A stretch of DNA of 64,000 nucleotides, from the NCBI RefSeq assembly GCF_000196875.2, contig NC_014532.2:2108001-2172000 (forward strand), read 5' to 3'. Position 1 is the stretch's first letter. Every line of letters begins with the position of its first letter. The DNA comes from Halomonas elongata DSM 2581. GTDB lineage: Bacteria > Pseudomonadota > Gammaproteobacteria > Pseudomonadales > Halomonadaceae. The notes beneath the pieces are model-generated. The model was not told the origin of the DNA, did no database searches, and worked only from the letters and a program-made list of their open reading frames with translations. Both the position numbers and the translations under genes were made by a program. Of the stretch, positions 1-9,360 are shown piece by piece.

Positions 1-2
1 CG

Positions 3-977
3 GTAAGTGGCTGCACCACAGCCGGCGAGATCACGCCACATGGCTACAGCCGTGGCGGGATCGTGGCGATCGGCTTCGACCGACGCCATTGTGCTGTCTC
101 CCAGGCGCTGATCGACGATCTGGAACATTTCGACTTGATCCGCGCTCAACGCCTTACCGACACTCTGCTCAATGACTGCCGCCAGCAGGCGGTGGCGCCA
201 ACCGGCGGCCACAGTTTCGCGCTTACCTTGCTCGATGGTCTCTCGAGCAACGAAGAGCAGGTATTGGCGACACTGGATGCAGCCTTGGGCAGCATCCCCA
301 GCTTTGGAGGCTCCGCCGGCGACGATAATCGATTGGCACATACGCACGTCTTTCATCGAGGGCGCTTCCATGATCAGGCGGCAGTGGTGGTGATGATCAA
401 TACCGCACTGCCATTCGAGGTGTTCAGTACCCATCACCTGCGCCCGCGCCACGAGAAGCTGGTAGTGACACGTGCCGACTGCAGCCAGCGTACCGTCTGT
501 GAGCTCAACGCCGCACCAGCGGCTGAAGAATACGCCCGCCTGGTGGGGTGCGACATCAGGGATCTCGGCGAGTCGGTCTTTGCTCGTCACCCTCTGGCCG
601 TGCGGATCGGCGACGCCTATTACGTACGCTCCATCCAGCGGGTCAATCCCGACGACAGCCTGACCTTCTTCTGTGCCGTGGAGAATGGCATCGTGCTCAC
701 CGCGATGCAGCCGGCACCGCTCCTTGACGATCTGAATGCCGTATTCGATGGATTGACCGAGCGCTTGGGACCACCAACGCTGATCATCGGCTGCGACTGT
801 TTCCTGCGTCGATTGGAAATCGAGGCACTGGACGAGTTGGCAGAGGCGTCACAGCTACTGAGCCGACAGAAAGTGGTCGGCTTCAATACCTACGGGGAAC
901 AGCACCATGGCATGCACATCAACCAGACCTTCACCGGGGTGGCTATTGGACACCCCCGGTCGCCAGGTGGAGTCTGA
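3..977 (+). CDS. FIST domain sensory protein (5' end outside window)
   Basis: The reading frame is open from the first bases of the window, so the true start lies upstream; the GTG at 63 is internal. The first visible residues, GCTTAGEITPHGY, fit the FIST_N signature, and the C-terminal half ends in VVGFNTYGEQHHGMHINQTF, typical of FIST_C. FIST proteins are cytoplasmic small-ligand sensors usually encoded beside a signalling kinase. Here the stop overlaps the start region of a hybrid histidine kinase, so the two are almost certainly co-transcribed and the FIST protein probably feeds that kinase. The ligand is unknown. Confidence 0.85.
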   Translation, partial: VSGCTTAGEITPHGYSRGGIVAIGFDRRHCAVSQALIDDLEHFDLIRAQRLTDTLLNDCRQQAVAPTGGHSFALTLLDGLSSNEEQVLATLDAALGSIPSFGGSAGDDNRLAHTHVFHRGRFHDQAAVVVMINTALPFEVFSTHHLRPRHEKLVVTRADCSQRTVCELNAAPAAEEYARLVGCDIRDLGESVFARHPLAVRIGDAYYVRSIQRVNPDDSLTFFCAVENGIVLTAMQPAPLLDDLNAVFDGLTERLGPPTLIIGCDCFLRRLEIEALDELAEASQLLSRQKVVGFNTYGEQHHGMHINQTFTGVAIGHPRSPGGV

Positions 978-2373
978 GCCGGCGGCTACCCCACGGGAAA
1001 GCGAGCTGCTCGCCGAAAACGACCGGTTACGACGCATCTGCAATGCGCTGATCGAACGCGTCGAATCGAGCGGAGCGGCAAGCGGCGCCCCCTATACCGC
1101 CTTCGAACATACGGTACTGCTCGCCGAACAGGTTCGCGAGCGCACCGAGACGCTGCACCACACCCTCGACGAACTCGGCCAGGTCAACACTCAACTACGC
1201 GATGAGATCAGCAGTCGGGTGAACATTGAAGAGCGCCTGCGCGAGGCCAAGCAAGACGCCGAGACGGCCAACTTGTCGAAGACCAAGTTTCTGGCTGCAG
1301 TCAGTCATGACCTGTTACAGCCTCTCAACGCCGCACGCCTGTTCACCAGTGCATTGGCCGACCATGAAGTACCCGAGGCATCGCGCACCCTGGTCGGCCA
1401 GATCAGCCGCTCGCTCAAGGACGTCGAGACACTCCTGGGCACGCTGGTCGACATCTCTCGCCTCGACGCCGGAGTACTCAAACCCGATATCGCCCCCTTC
1501 GCTGCCGGCGAGCTGCTCGATGCACTAGCGGAGGAATATCACCAGGTCGCGGCGTCCCAAGGCCTGACACTGCACTATGTACCTTGCAATGTGGTAATCG
1601 ACTCCGATCTGCAGCTGCTGGCACGGGTAGTGCGCAACTTCCTCACCAACGCCATCCGTTACACCCGGCACGGCCGTGTGCTGCTGGGCTGCCGGCGACG
1701 TCCGCAGGGACTCGAAATCATTGTCGGCGATACCGGCCCGGGCATCGATGCCGGTCAACGCGAGGCGATCTTCCAGGAATTCCGCCGCGCCGATACCCGC
1801 GATGAAGGCCGGGAGCGAGGCCTGGGCCTGGGTCTGGCGATCGTCGACCGCATCGCTACCATGCTTTCTCATCCGCTGACACTGCACTCGGTGCCGGGGC
1901 ACGGTTCATCGTTCTCGGTGCTGGTACCCTATGGCCAGTTGGCGGCAGAGCCAGTGACGCGGGCCCCGTCCGGAACACTGCCCGTCGACGAACGATTGGC
2001 AGGCATACGAGTGTGGGTGATCGACAACGACCCGACGATACTCGACGGCATGCAAGCGCTGCTCGGGGGATGGGGATGCCAAGTAGTCACCGCTGTGTCG
2101 CTCGACGCGTTAAGTCGAGCGACCGAAGATCAGGACGCCATTGGAGCGGATCTCTTGATTGTTGACTACCACCTGGACCAGCCGGGACCCAACGGCCTGA
2201 GTGTGGCACAGAAGCTATGCGAGACGTGGCCGTCGCTGTCGGTTCTGTTGGTCACCGCCAACCACGACGCAGCCATCACGGCTCGCTCCAGGGAACTGGG
2301 ATATGGCTGCCTGCTCAAACCGGTCAAACCACTACGGCTGAAGATGCAGTTGCTCAACCTGCTCGAGCGTTGA
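907..2373 (+). CDS. Hybrid sensor histidine kinase/response regulator, ErcS'/NahK type
   Basis: Domains in order: a coiled-coil-like N-terminus (about residues 30-125), HisKA with the phospho-acceptor in AAVSHDLLQPLNAARL (about 135-150), HATPase_c with N-box NFLTNAIRYT and G-boxes GDTGPGID and GLGLGLAIV, then a C-terminal receiver with the acceptor Asp in LLIVDYHLDQPGPNG. No transmembrane segment is visible, so it is a soluble kinase. Family members of this architecture next to a FIST gene include ErcS'/NahK of pseudomonads, tied to ethanol oxidation and biofilm signalling. The ATG at 907 has GGGGA 8 nt upstream but overlaps the FIST gene by 71 bp; a GTG at 967 would overlap by only 11 bp, and the start is not settled. 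The neighbouring LuxR regulator and exaC support a role in alcohol metabolism. Confidence 0.85.
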   Translation: MACTSTRPSPGWLLDTPGRQVESEPAATPRESELLAENDRLRRICNALIERVESSGAASGAPYTAFEHTVLLAEQVRERTETLHHTLDELGQVNTQLRDEISSRVNIEERLREAKQDAETANLSKTKFLAAVSHDLLQPLNAARLFTSALADHEVPEASRTLVGQISRSLKDVETLLGTLVDISRLDAGVLKPDIAPFAAGELLDALAEEYHQVAASQGLTLHYVPCNVVIDSDLQLLARVVRNFLTNAIRYTRHGRVLLGCRRRPQGLEIIVGDTGPGIDAGQREAIFQEFRRADTRDEGRERGLGLGLAIVDRIATMLSHPLTLHSVPGHGSSFSVLVPYGQLAAEPVTRAPSGTLPVDERLAGIRVWVIDNDPTILDGMQALLGGWGCQVVTAVSLDALSRATEDQDAIGADLLIVDYHLDQPGPNGLSVAQKLCETWPSLSVLLVTANHDAAITARSRELGYGCLLKPVKPLRLKMQLLNLLER

Positions 2374-2520
2374 GCCATCATGCCCTCCTATCCCAGCTCC
2401 CCTACTTCCTTCCGGGCCCCGTTCCGCGCCGGCACGATGATCCATGCTGATTCTTGGACATGCCGTGCAGATCCAACCTCATCTCTGTGCCAGTCCTCGC
2501 CCGCCAGCTATCTAATGAAA

Positions 2521-2547
2521 GAGCCCTGTCTCAGGGCCTAGTCTTTT
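2521..2547. terminator. Bidirectional intrinsic terminator candidate
   Basis: A 6-bp stem GCCCTG-tct-CAGGGC at 2523-2537 lies between two convergent genes. It is followed by ctagtctttt on the plus strand and by tctttcatt on the minus strand, so it could stop both the kinase and the LuxR-regulator transcripts. The stem is short, so this is a moderate call. Confidence 0.5.
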
Positions 2548-2555
2548 CACCGCCA

Positions 2556-3239
2556 TCAACGCGGCTGACGCATCGGTTGGGAGTGAAAAGCAAGGTCGTG
2601 CTCTCGGGCAGCGAGGATCGCCTGAATTCGGCTGTTGACACCAAGTTTATTAAGGATCGCCGATACATGAGTCTTGACGGTGGTTTCGGCAATGTTCAAC
2701 TCACGAGCGATCTGTTTGTTGGAGTCACCGCAGGTCATGCGTTCAAGCACCTGCAGTTGCTTGGCAGTGAGCTGTGCCAGTGCTGAGCTCTCGAGATCGG
2801 CGGCCGGCTCGCAGCGTGAGGAGGCAACCGGGGTGGGTGGGCGGCGCAGGATGTCCGCCGGCAGATACATCTGTCCCTCGAGCACTTGCTGCAAGGCGGC
2901 TATCAAATCGTCACGTGGCGTCGACTTGGGGATGTAGCCCACAGCCCCCAGCCGAATAGCCTCAAGAACGGTCTCCCGGCCCTGTTCGGCGGAGATGATC
3001 GCGACCGGCAGCCCGGGCAAGGCCTCACGCAACTGCTGCAGTCCGGCCAGTTCTTGGGCATCGGGTAGCCCAAGATCAAGCAACAGCAAGTCCAGCTCGT
3101 CATGGCTTTCTGCCTGACGAACCGCTGCGGCCAGACTGTCGGCCTCCAGTACACGACTGCCTGGCAGAGCGGCGGCAATCGCTCCAACCATGGCATCGCG
3201 AAACATTGGGTGGTCGTCGGCAACCAGCAGAGTGTGCAT
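2556..3239 (-). CDS. LuxR/NarL-family response regulator (ErbR/AgmR-like)
   Basis: N-terminal receiver: acidic pair in [10 protein letters not shown], phospho-acceptor in [10 protein letters not shown] (about residue 55), and conserved K in GYIPKST. C-terminal Lux[24 protein letters not shown] followed by [18 protein letters not shown]. The ATG at 3239 has GAGGA about 10 nt upstream. It is convergent with the hybrid kinase and divergent from exaC. In pseudomonads the equivalent regulators (ErbR/AgmR, EraR) control ethanol-oxidation genes, so exaC activation is the inferred role. The partner kinase could be the adjacent ErcS'-like protein, but that is not shown by sequence. Confidence 0.85.
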   Translation of the reverse strand: MHTLLVADDHPMFRDAMVGAIAAALPGSRVLEADSLAAAVRQAESHDELDLLLLDLGLPDAQELAGLQQLREALPGLPVAIISAEQGRETVLEAIRLGAVGYIPKSTPRDDLIAALQQVLEGQMYLPADILRRPPTPVASSRCEPAADLESSALAQLTAKQLQVLERMTCGDSNKQIARELNIAETTVKTHVSAILNKLGVNSRIQAILAAREHDLAFHSQPMRQPR

Positions 3240-3378
3240 CGCTCGGGCTTCCTCATCCGGCCTCCTACTGAAGGAGGAGGCTCTCTCCTGCCACGGAAGT
3301 ATGTCGTATTACCGGAACGTGACCAAGACTCTCTGTGGCGATACCCACAATGATAACGTTCATTACAGGAGCACAACC

Positions 3379-4899
3379 ATGATCTACGCCAATCCCGGTA
3401 CGCCCGATGCCCTGATCAATTTCGACGCGCGTTACGGCAACTATATCGGGGGCGAGTTCGTGCCGCCGGTGCAGGGGCGTTATTTCGACAACGTCAGCCC
3501 GGTCAACGGCGAGGTGATCTGCGAGATCCCCCGTTCCGGTGCCGAGGACATCGAGCTTGCCCTCGACGCGGCCCACGCCGCCGCTCCCGACTGGGGACGA
3601 ACCTCCGCCACCGAACGTGCCAACCTGCTGCTGAAGATCGCCCAGCGCATCGAGGATAACCTCGAGATGCTTGCCGTCGCCGAAACCTGGGACAACGGCA
3701 AGGCGGTGCGCGAGACGCTCAACGCCGATCTTCCCCTGGCCGTCGACCACTTCCGCTATTTCGCCGGCTGCATTCGCGCCCAGGAAGGCACGGCGGCCGA
3801 TATCGACGCCAACACCGTGGCCTATCACTTCCATGAGCCGCTGGGAGTGGTGGGACAGATCATTCCCTGGAACTTTCCACTGCTGATGGCCACCTGGAAG
3901 CTGGCCCCGGCGCTGGCCGCCGGCAACTGCGTGGTCCTCAAGCCCGCCGAACAGACTCCGGCCTCGATCCTCGTGCTGATGAAATTGATCGGCGACCTGC
4001 TGCCTGCCGGCGTGGTCAATGTGGTCAACGGCTATGGCGCCGAGGCCGGCGAGGCACTGGCGACCAGCAAGCGCATCGCCAAGATCGCCTTCACCGGCTC
4101 CACGCCGGTGGGCTCGCACATCCTCAAATGCGCCGCCGCCAATATCATTCCTTCCACCGTGGAGCTGGGCGGCAAGTCGCCCAACATCTACTTCGCCGAC
4201 ATCATGCAGGCCGAGCCCGAGTTCATCGACAAGGCAGTCGAGGGGCTGGTGCTGGCTTTCCTCAATCAGGGCGAGGTGTGTACCTGCCCGAGCCGGGCGC
4301 TGATCCAGGAGTCGATGTACGACGACTTCATGGCCCGGGTGGTCGAGCGCACCAAGGCGATCAAGCGCGGCAATCCGCTGGATACTGACGTCCAGGTCGG
4401 TGCCCAGGCCTCCCAGGAGCAGTTCGACAAGATCATGTCCTACATGGATGTCGCCCGCGAGGAAGGCGCCGAGTTCCTTACCGGCGGTGACCGCGAAAGC
4501 TTCGATCCCGCCTACGACAAGGGCTATTACATCCAGCCGACCTTGCTCAAGGGGCACAACAAGATGCGTGTCTTCCAGGAGGAAATCTTCGGCCCGGTGG
4601 TCGGGGTGACGACCTTCAAGGACGAAGCCGAGGCGCTGGCCATCGCCAACGATACCGAGTTCGGCCTGGGGGCCGGGGTGTGGAGTCGCGACATCAACGT
4701 GGCCTTCCGCATGGGACGCGGCATCCAGGCCGGCCGGGTTTGGACCAACTGCTACCACCAGTATCCGGCACATGCCGCCTTCGGGGGCTACAAGAAGTCC
4801 GGCGTCGGTCGCGAGACCCACAAGATGGCCCTTGAGCACTATCAGCAGACCAAGAACCTGCTGGTCAGCTACGACACCAATCCGCTCGGTTTCTTCTGA
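3379..4899 (+). CDS. exaC: NAD-dependent acetaldehyde dehydrogenase, ExaC type
   Basis: The 506-residue protein matches the usual ExaC/AldB length. ALDH hallmarks are [24 protein letters not shown] cofactor-binding sequence, the catalytic-base Glu in [11 protein letters not shown], and the nucleophilic Cys in [12 protein letters not shown]; the C-terminus [11 protein letters not shown] is also family-typical. The ATG at 3379 is chosen because AGGAG lies 7 nt upstream and MIYANPGTP fits family N-termini; an upstream in-frame extension to 3190 runs through the divergent promoter and is rejected. It oxidises acetaldehyde (and other short aldehydes) to the acid in the cytoplasm. The downstream alcohol dehydrogenase supplies its substrate. 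Confidence 0.93.
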   Translation: MIYANPGTPDALINFDARYGNYIGGEFVPPVQGRYFDNVSPVNGEVICEIPRSGAEDIELALDAAHAAAPDWGRTSATERANLLLKIAQRIEDNLEMLAVAETWDNGKAVRETLNADLPLAVDHFRYFAGCIRAQEGTAADIDANTVAYHFHEPLGVVGQIIPWNFPLLMATWKLAPALAAGNCVVLKPAEQTPASILVLMKLIGDLLPAGVVNVVNGYGAEAGEALATSKRIAKIAFTGSTPVGSHILKCAAANIIPSTVELGGKSPNIYFADIMQAEPEFIDKAVEGLVLAFLNQGEVCTCPSRALIQESMYDDFMARVVERTKAIKRGNPLDTDVQVGAQASQEQFDKIMSYMDVAREEGAEFLTGGDRESFDPAYDKGYYIQPTLLKGHNKMRVFQEEIFGPVVGVTTFKDEAEALAIANDTEFGLGAGVWSRDINVAFRMGRGIQAGRVWTNCYHQYPAHAAFGGYKKSGVGRETHKMALEHYQQTKNLLVSYDTNPLGFF

Positions 4900-5004
4900 G
4901 ACAACGGCCTCACACCCCCAAAGCCTGCCGGGGCTGGCCAAGGATCATAGTCGATCGGTGCCAGGCCTGGCGGGCCCCGCCCCTGACAGCAGAGGAGACA
5001 CACA

Positions 5005-6033
5005 GTGGACAGCACAATGAAATCCGCCGTCGTTCGGACCTTCCGCGAACCGCTGGTCATCGAGGAAGTCCCGGTACCGCGTCCCGGCCCTGGCGAGATT
5101 CTGGTCAAAGTCGCCGCTTCAGGCGTCTGCCATACCGATCTTCACGCAGCCCGTGGCGATTGGCCGGTGAAGCCGGAACCGCCTTTCATTCCCGGCCACG
5201 AAGGTGTCGGTCACGTGGTCGCCGTAGGTAGAGGGGTCCAGCACGTCAAGGAAGGAGATCGGGTCGGGGTACCCTGGCTATACTCTACCTGCGGGCACTG
5301 CGAGCACTGCCTCGGTGGTTGGGAGACGTTGTGCGAATCTCAGCAGAATACTGGATATTCGGTCAACGGTGGCTTTGCCGAATATACCCTGGCCCAAGCA
5401 GACTACGTCGGGAAGCTGCCCGACAACGTCGGCTTCGTCGAGATCGCCCCAGTGCTGTGTGCTGGAGTCACCGTCTATAAAGGCCTGAAAATGACCGACA
5501 CCCGACCGGGGCAATGGGTGGTGATTTCCGGTATCGGTGGCTTGGGCCACATGGCAGTGCAGTACGCCCGGGCTATGGGATTGAATGTCGCCGCAGTTGA
5601 CGTCGACGATGCCAAGCTCGCACTCGCCGAGCGGCTGGGGGCAACGATCACCGTCAACGCCATGCAAACCGACCCCGCCCGTTACCTCAAGCAGACGATC
5701 GGCGGCGCTCATGGGGCACTCGTCACTGCGGTATCGCCCAAAGCCTTCGAGCAGGCGCTGGGCATGATCCGTCGTGGCGGCACCGTGGCTCTCAACGGCC
5801 TGCCGCCGGGCGATTTCCCCCTGCCGATCTTTGACATGGTGCTCAATGGTATCACTGTGCGTGGTTCGATCGTCGGTACCCGGCTCGATCTCCAGGAGGC
5901 GCTGGACTTCGCCGGTGAAGGGAAGGTCCAGGCCACGGTGAAAACCGAAAAACTTGAAAATATCAATACGGTGTTCGACCAAATGACTCAGGGACACATC
6001 GAGGGACGCATCGTTCTCGACCTGGCAGGCTAA
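5005..6033 (+). CDS. Zinc-dependent alcohol dehydrogenase (AdhP/AdhA-like)
   Basis: This is a medium-chain dehydrogenase of 342 residues. The catalytic-zinc site is [10 protein letters not shown] with GHEGVGHVV; the structural zinc site is the Cys cluster in [15 protein letters not shown]; the Rossmann motif is [17 protein letters not shown] at 5005 is preferred because AGGAG lies 7 nt upstream, while the ATG at 5017 would be about 19 nt away. It lies 105 bp after exaC on the same strand, so the pair would convert primary alcohols to carboxylates, with NAD(H) likely as cofactor. A stem-loop with a T-run follows. Confidence 0.9.
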   Translation: MDSTMKSAVVRTFREPLVIEEVPVPRPGPGEILVKVAASGVCHTDLHAARGDWPVKPEPPFIPGHEGVGHVVAVGRGVQHVKEGDRVGVPWLYSTCGHCEHCLGGWETLCESQQNTGYSVNGGFAEYTLAQADYVGKLPDNVGFVEIAPVLCAGVTVYKGLKMTDTRPGQWVVISGIGGLGHMAVQYARAMGLNVAAVDVDDAKLALAERLGATITVNAMQTDPARYLKQTIGGAHGALVTAVSPKAFEQALGMIRRGGTVALNGLPPGDFPLPIFDMVLNGITVRGSIVGTRLDLQEALDFAGEGKVQATVKTEKLENINTVFDQMTQGHIEGRIVLDLAG

Positions 6034-6069
6034 ACCCTCCGGCGGAAACACTTCTGATCCGCCACATTG

Positions 6070-6112
6070 CCACCCATCGGGCAAGACATTTCCTGATGGG
6101 TGGTACTTTTTT
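6070..6112 (+). terminator. Intrinsic terminator after the alcohol dehydrogenase gene
   Basis: A 9-bp stem, CCACCCATC (6070-6078) with GATGGGTGG (6095-6103), is followed by tactttttt. It sits 37 bp after the alcohol dehydrogenase stop, before a convergent gene. Confidence 0.8.
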
Positions 6113-6191
6113 GCCGATGGCGATTGGCACCAAGGCGATCGCTTGCGAGGAATGCCAGCACCAGGGAACACCCTCCCTCGACCATGCAACC

Positions 6192-6965
6192 CTACTCAGG
6201 CCGATACCCCACCTCGATATGCGTCTGCCCCGACAGCCGATAGATCGCAACATGCTCATGCAATGCTAGTGCCTTCATCCAGCGTCGAAAGTCGGATGGC
6301 GTGATATCTTCCGGCATACCTTTGGCAAAGGTGACGTCATCCTCAGCCGCCCGATATAACGTGAATCCGTCCAACCGATCTTGATAGAAGGCTGCGACGT
6401 CCTCTACGGCATCGGAGGTAGTCATCATGACGACAGGCACCGCTTCATCTCCAAGCGGTTCATCATCAAGACCAGGCATTCTGCTCATGTCCTGGTGGTG
6501 TGCCGTCAGTTCGTGGTTCGGATATAACGGGAGTGCCACCTTGTCCTGCGTAGCTTCGGCGTCCTGAGCCATGACGGCCTGAGCGTCCTCGAGGCCACGC
6601 ATCGCCTCCTCGGGGGAAGAAGGGGAATGTGACGCGCCCTCGGCGTGGGTCTGGCACGACTGTAACTCGGCCTCCGATACGCCAGTGCGCTGTCGGGTCT
6701 GGCGACCGATGCAATCGCCAAAGGCGGCCATATGCTCTTGCTCTGCTGGGTAGAAGTGTTCCGCACAGGCTTGCACCACCTCCTCCGCGAGGCGTCCACA
6801 TCGGGACGTCTCGACGCCCAGGCAGGAAGCCTGCTCCCCCTCCGCACAGGACTGTGTCAACTGTTCCCTGACTCGCTCGAGCCCCTGTTCACGGTCGATC
6901 GCGTAGGCGGGCACTGCCGTAATCACTCCAAATGCCAGGAGCAACAAGTATCTGCTTACCATCAT
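6192..6965 (-). CDS. Secreted Cys-rich protein of unknown function
   Basis: The 257-residue product begins with a clear signal peptide (hydrophobic LLLLAFGVITAVPAYA, cleavage expected after AYA near residue 22). The mature N-terminal half contains Cys residues in a spacing that suggests several disulfides (SCAEGEQASC, RCGRLAEEVVQAC, DCIGRQ, SCQT); the middle is Ser/Glu/Ala-rich and the C-terminal third (VPVVMMTTSDAVEDVAAFYQ onward) is a compact domain. ATG 6965 has AAGGAG 9 nt upstream. No family was recognised. It starts 13 bp after the DUF4336 gene, so the two probably form an operon. Confidence 0.75.
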   Translation of the reverse strand: MMVSRYLLLLAFGVITAVPAYAIDREQGLERVREQLTQSCAEGEQASCLGVETSRCGRLAEEVVQACAEHFYPAEQEHMAAFGDCIGRQTRQRTGVSEAELQSCQTHAEGASHSPSSPEEAMRGLEDAQAVMAQDAEATQDKVALPLYPNHELTAHHQDMSRMPGLDDEPLGDEAVPVVMMTTSDAVEDVAAFYQDRLDGFTLYRAAEDDVTFAKGMPEDITPSDFRRWMKALALHEHVAIYRLSGQTHIEVGYRPE

Positions 6966-6978
6966 GATTCAACACTCC

Positions 6979-7728
6979 TTATCGAGGCACCTCCCCGGAC
7001 ATGGAAGGCGATACAGGTGACAGCCACGAGAAAGTCCGTTCCAGAAAGGCACGGCCATGGCTCCGCTGCCAGACACCATGGGCCATGATGACTTTCTCGG
7101 GATCGTAAGCGAGCAGGCGGTGGATCGCGGCTCGCGCGACACTCCGGCGGATGGTGGACCACCGCACCTCGAGCGGGGCCTTCGGCGCCGCCTCGGTGAT
7201 GCTCCACAGGCGGGCAATCAGCCGCTGCCACGGCGCCCAATGGCGCGCCAGGAAGTCACGGCTCAAGGCTTCGCTCAGATCGGCCAGCAGGACCGTACGA
7301 GATGGCCGATGGAAGAAGATCATCTCCTCAAGCAAGGGCGAACCGCGAAACTGGACGTGCTCGATGGTGCCACGCCAGGCAAGCGGTGGCATGTCGTCCA
7401 GGACGCCATCGAAGCGCAGGTCACGGCATTTCCGGACCGTTGACGGCAAGCCCCAAAGCTTGGCTGCCGGAAAGGCCACCCGCCATTCCTCCAGACCTAG
7501 ATGATGAAGCTTGTTGGGGCTGACCAGATGCGCCACCGGCCCCAACCCCGACACCTCGGCCATCAGTTCGTCATCCAAGGGAATGGGCGACCATACCCAT
7601 AACGTTCCATCTGGCAGGCGCACGATCACGCTGCGAGTGGGATAGGGAAATCCGTAAAAACTGACAATGGGGCCGTCCACTATCCAGATACCGTCGTCTA
7701 CCTGTTCCAGCCGAGCCGCTCGAGGCAT
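6979..7728 (-). CDS. DUF4336 domain protein
   Basis: The 249-residue product opens MPRAARLEQVDDGIWIVDGP and contains VRLPDGTLWVWSPIPLDDEL, VAHLVSPNKLHHLGLEEW and HRPSRTVLLADLSEALS. These are recognisable features of DUF4336 proteins, which have a metallo-beta-lactamase-like outline with incomplete metal ligands. The ATG at 7728 is chosen over an extension to 7845 because GGAGA lies just upstream. The biochemical function is unknown. It probably shares a transcript with the secreted Cys-rich gene downstream. Confidence 0.75.
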   Translation of the reverse strand: MPRAARLEQVDDGIWIVDGPIVSFYGFPYPTRSVIVRLPDGTLWVWSPIPLDDELMAEVSGLGPVAHLVSPNKLHHLGLEEWRVAFPAAKLWGLPSTVRKCRDLRFDGVLDDMPPLAWRGTIEHVQFRGSPLLEEMIFFHRPSRTVLLADLSEALSRDFLARHWAPWQRLIARLWSITEAAPKAPLEVRWSTIRRSVARAAIHRLLAYDPEKVIMAHGVWQRSHGRAFLERTFSWLSPVSPSMSGEVPR

Positions 7729-7851
7729 CGCTATTCTCCGCGTTTTCGGTATGAGGCATTCGGCCGCCAACTGTCCCATGGGGCGCGGCAGGCTTATCGG
7801 GACGGTCAAGGCGGTATCCAGCCTCCTCTGACCTCCAACCGTCATACCGTG

Positions 7852-8442
7852 TCAAACATGACCGTCGACAACGACTAACAACTCAGCGGTGGAATCACCC
7901 AAGGAGCGGATTCTATGAGGCCGCTGAGCGTCGAAATGCAGCGCATCCCCAGTATTGAGCGTGACACGTTCCGTCATGAAGTCGATTTCCACCTGCCCAC
8001 GATGCACAAACAGGAACTCTTCACCCATGTGTTCCTTGAAAGCCGAATGGTTGAATTCGGTGTTCGGGTAGAGCATGAACGGAAGCAACTGATGTTCACT
8101 CACCCTTCTGGCCAACGACGCATAGGACAAACCGTCATTGTCATGGGTCAAGGTCCCGCGCTGCTCGGCACGCACGATGCTATAGCTCTGCTGTGTACCA
8201 GGCTCATCAGAGAACAGCTCCTCGACCTGGACGTTCAACGCCTTGGCCAATTTGAGCGCTGCGGCTATCGATGGGTTATTCAGCCCCCGTTCGACCTTCG
8301 ACAGGTAGCTCTTGCTTAGCCCAGTCCCTTCCGCCAGAGCCTCCAATGTCACACCAAGTTTTTTCCTCAATAATTTCAATCGCATAGACGTCGCACTACC
8401 AAGCACTCTCAATTTCTGTTTGCGCATGACACATTGTGTCAT
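7852..8442 (-). CDS. XRE-family regulator with C-terminal cupin domain
   Basis: The N-terminal HTH (about residues 20-75) reads LRKKLGVTLEALAEGTGLSK then YLSKVERGLNNPS. The C-terminal cupin_2 (about 110-190) has FKEHMGEEFLFVHRGQVEI and TLNTGDALHFDAQRPHRIRS. Such regulators sense small metabolites through the cupin and control adjacent catabolic genes. The ATG at 8442 is favoured by GGAG 5 nt upstream, although the internal ATGs at 8427 and 8385 are also possible. The start codon sits inside a perfect palindrome (8426-8442), suggesting autoregulation and control of the divergent aldolase operon. Confidence 0.87.
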   Translation of the reverse strand: MTQCVMRKQKLRVLGSATSMRLKLLRKKLGVTLEALAEGTGLSKSYLSKVERGLNNPSIAAALKLAKALNVQVEELFSDEPGTQQSYSIVRAEQRGTLTHDNDGLSYASLARRVSEHQLLPFMLYPNTEFNHSAFKEHMGEEFLFVHRGQVEIDFMTERVTLNTGDALHFDAQRPHRIRSLGDSTAELLVVVDGHV

Positions 8443-8461
8443 ATACGCTCCGATGTGTCAT
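8426..8461. promoter_or_regulatory. Palindromic operator candidate between the XRE-cupin gene and the aldolase gene
   Basis: ATGACACATTGTGTCAT (8426-8442) is a perfect inverted repeat around one central base. Its right half, TGTGTCAT, recurs at 8454-8461, 19 bp further on and on the same face of the helix within about two turns. The location between divergent genes, one encoding the HTH regulator, makes an XRE-cupin binding site the simplest reading. Confidence 0.6.
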
Positions 8462-8529
8462 CAAGCTATAGCCTCACCTAGCAAGAAGCAGCACCTCGGC
8501 TTCACCACTCGCAGCGATAAGGACATGTT

Positions 8530-9309
8530 ATGACGACCATGCAGACACCCAAAGATGAACTGGTCCGCAACGCTGAAAAGCAAATGAGGACCGGCCTCAG
8601 TGATAATACCTGGACCGACACCCAAAAACTGGCCTTGACCTGCCGGATCCTCTTCGACGGTGGGCACGACTCGGGACTCGCCGGCCAGATCACGGCTCGC
8701 GGCCCCCAGCCTGGAACCTATTACACCCAACGTCTTGGATTGGGGTTCGACGAGATCAGCGCCAACAACCTGTTGCTGGTAGACGAAGACCTCAATGTCC
8801 TTGAAGGAAACGGCATTCCTAATCCAGCGAATCGCTTCCATAGCTGGGTTTATCGAGCTCGTAACGATGTGAACTGCATCATCCATACGCATCCATTGCA
8901 TATTGCAGCCCTATCGATGCTCGAAGTGCCGCTGGCTGTGTCACACATGGATATATGCCCACTCTTTGAAGACTGCGCCTTTCTCGAGAGTTGGCCAGGC
9001 GTGCCAGTGGGCAACGAGGAAGGCGAGATCATCTCTGAGGCCTTGGGCGATAAGCGCGCCATCCTGCTGGCCCACCACGGACAGCTGTCCACCGGGCAGT
9101 CGATCGAGGAGGCCTGCGTTATCGCCATGTTGATTGAACGCGCCGCCAAGCTACAGCTCTTGGCGATGTCGGCTGGCGAGATCCGCTCCATCCCGCCAGA
9201 GCTGGGCCGCGAAGCCCACGACTGGATTTCAAAGCCCAAACGCCATGGCGCCGCTTTCAACTATTACGCACGCCGAGCCTTGCGTCAGCACAGTGATTGT
9301 TTGAGTTGA
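8530..9309 (+). CDS. Class II aldolase/adducin family protein
   Basis: The 259-residue protein shows the AraD/adducin fold signatures: the substrate-loop region GGHDSGLAGQITARGPQ, the metal-binding HTHPLHIAAL, and the second metal His in LLAHHGQLSTG. Family members are zinc-dependent aldolases or epimerases acting on phosphorylated or keto-acid substrates. Its stop is followed after 51 bp by a DapA-family gene on the same strand, and the XRE-cupin regulator is divergent, so the three form a small catabolic unit. The substrate cannot be read from sequence. ATG 8530 has AAGGA 7 nt upstream. Confidence 0.85.
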   Translation: MTTMQTPKDELVRNAEKQMRTGLSDNTWTDTQKLALTCRILFDGGHDSGLAGQITARGPQPGTYYTQRLGLGFDEISANNLLLVDEDLNVLEGNGIPNPANRFHSWVYRARNDVNCIIHTHPLHIAALSMLEVPLAVSHMDICPLFEDCAFLESWPGVPVGNEEGEIISEALGDKRAILLAHHGQLSTGQSIEEACVIAMLIERAAKLQLLAMSAGEIRSIPPELGREAHDWISKPKRHGAAFNYYARRALRQHSDCLS

Positions 9310-9360
9310 TCTATCACGAAGCTCTTGCCCTCCACTTTTTCGAATCCAGAGGAACCCACG

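Noticed and set aside
2454..2786. 110-codon plus-strand frame after the hybrid kinase
   Set aside because: It runs through the terminator and into the antisense of the LuxR regulator gene.
3265..4941. Minus-strand open frame of 558 codons opposite exaC
   Set aside because: It is an antisense shadow of the aldehyde dehydrogenase gene; composition is low-complexity and no motif is present.
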